Shown here: positions 4,879-5,210 of the stretch, one piece after another
How the letters are laid out: each line of letters begins with the position of its first letter
Numbering within the stretch: the first letter of the stretch is position 1
Source: JAZDPK01 sp043797615
GTDB lineage: Bacteria; Patescibacteriota; Patescibacteriia; UBA11705; JABHMO01
Direction of reading: 5' to 3'
Assembly: GCA_043797615.1 (NCBI GenBank)
Contig: JAZDPK010000020.1
Span: 1 to 5,210 of the forward strand
DNA: 5,210 nt
Notes under the pieces: model-generated
Seen by the model: the letters and a program-made list of their open reading frames with translations, nothing else
Told to the model about the DNA's origin: nothing
Database searches by the model: none
Position numbers and translations under genes: made by a program

Positions 4879-4997
4879 CATGATTTGCCACTGATCTCCG
4901 CCAAAGGTAGATCCGCCTATGGCGGAAACTGATTAGTCCATAATTGTTTAAACTCAAGACAAATCACGTGGATCACGTTGCCAATCAGTGGATCATG
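4879..4997. repeat. Repeat-rich spacer: inverted and direct repeats around a GGCGGA hairpin
   Basis: CATGAT-TTG-CCACTGAT (4879-4895) is matched in inverted orientation by ATCAGTGG-ATCATG (4984-4997), differing by a three-base insertion. The second half is itself duplicated as ATCACGTGGATCACG (4963-4977). In between lies a perfect hairpin TCCGCC-TAT-GGCGGA (4912-4926), preceded by a half copy TCCGCCAAAGG (4897-4907). TCCGCC/GGCGGA hairpins recur in the spacers of many bacterial genomes. No coding frame is convincing here. It could protect the 3' end of gap mRNA or be debris of a small palindromic element. Confidence 0.6.
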
Positions 4998-5010
4998 TTG
5001 TTACATTTAA

Positions 5011-5210
5011 CTATATTTTTTCGGTCATTTCCACCAGCCGATTGCAATATCCCCATTCATTGTCATACCACGCCAGAACTTTAACCAGATTGCCCGTCCC
5101 GAGCTTTGTCTCGGGGCCGCCGACAACGCGCGTATAATTCGAATCAACGATCGCCGACGCGGTCGTGCCGAGAATGTCGGTGGACACCAATTCGTCGTCG
5201 CTCACTTCCA
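5011..5210 (-). CDS. gap: Glyceraldehyde-3-phosphate dehydrogenase, C-terminal part
   Basis: The enzyme oxidises glyceraldehyde-3-phosphate to 1,3-bisphosphoglycerate with NAD(P)+ in glycolysis. Only the last 66 codons are in the window, and the frame continues past the right edge. The fragment contains SDDELVSTDILG, then DSNYTRVV, and ends with LVKVLAWYDNEWGYCNRLVEM, the highly conserved C-terminal helix region; the Asn of YDNEWGY contacts the nicotinamide. The catalytic Cys and the Rossmann domain lie outside the window. The stop is TAG (5011-5013), at the expected end of the family. This matters because it shows TAG working as a terminator close to the interrupted mazG-like gene. The GTG at 5203-5205 is internal, not a start. 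Confidence 0.93.
   Translation of the reverse strand, partial: EVSDDELVSTDILGTTASAIVDSNYTRVVGGPETKLGTGNLVKVLAWYDNEWGYCNRLVEMTEKI

Overview
The window looks like a piece of a bacterial chromosome, probably from the Candidate Phyla Radiation (Patescibacteria, Parcubacteria-like). This is inferred, not shown by a marker gene. The grounds are the sequence style of the NAD-dependent DNA ligase (an 'SDAARDSLK' version of domain Ia), a GxxExxY-family protein of the divergent kind I associate with these genomes, compact single-gene units, and AT-rich spacers full of short repeats. The sequence is bacterial rather than viral or eukaryotic: it has Shine-Dalgarno and sigma70-type signals, LigA and a prepilin peptidase.

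Layout. Positions 1-38 (minus) hold the first codons of a gene running off the left edge, preceded by repeated GGACAT motifs that resemble the end of an insertion sequence. Positions 165-288 hold a small array of ATCCGTA-like repeats, a consensus promoter (TTGACA/TATAAT) and a good ribosome binding site. These drive an unrecognised 238-residue protein (289-1005, plus). It ends at a strong hairpin terminator, followed by a perfect 32-bp palindrome that separates it from the convergent ligA. ligA (1116-3134, minus) is complete, with all domains of an NAD-dependent DNA ligase. Upstream of ligA is a small MazG-like gene, 3197-3508 (minus), interrupted by one in-frame TAG while the frame stays intact on both sides. 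Next is a 133-residue GxxExxY-family protein (3545-3946, minus), then a complete prepilin peptidase (4018-4800, minus). After a repeat-rich spacer, the window closes with the C-terminus of glyceraldehyde-3-phosphate dehydrogenase (5011-5210, minus), which runs off the right edge.

How the genes relate. Five minus-strand genes follow one another (gap, pilD, GxxExxY, the mazG-like remnant, ligA), but their functions (glycolysis, type IV pilin processing, unknown, nucleotide clean-up, DNA joining) do not form one pathway. ligA probably has its own promoter, inside the end of the mazG-like remnant.

The most notable structure is a pair of about 37-39 bp repeat blocks built from ATTCGGATT units. 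They lie in inverted orientation at 3145-3181 and 3983-4020 and bracket the mazG-like remnant and the GxxExxY gene, whose sequence is visibly more AT-rich than its surroundings. A related, diverged array (TACGGAT on the minus strand) lies upstream of the unknown gene at 289. This could be an undescribed small mobile or repeat-propagating cassette linked to a PD-(D/E)XK-type protein. That is a hypothesis only.
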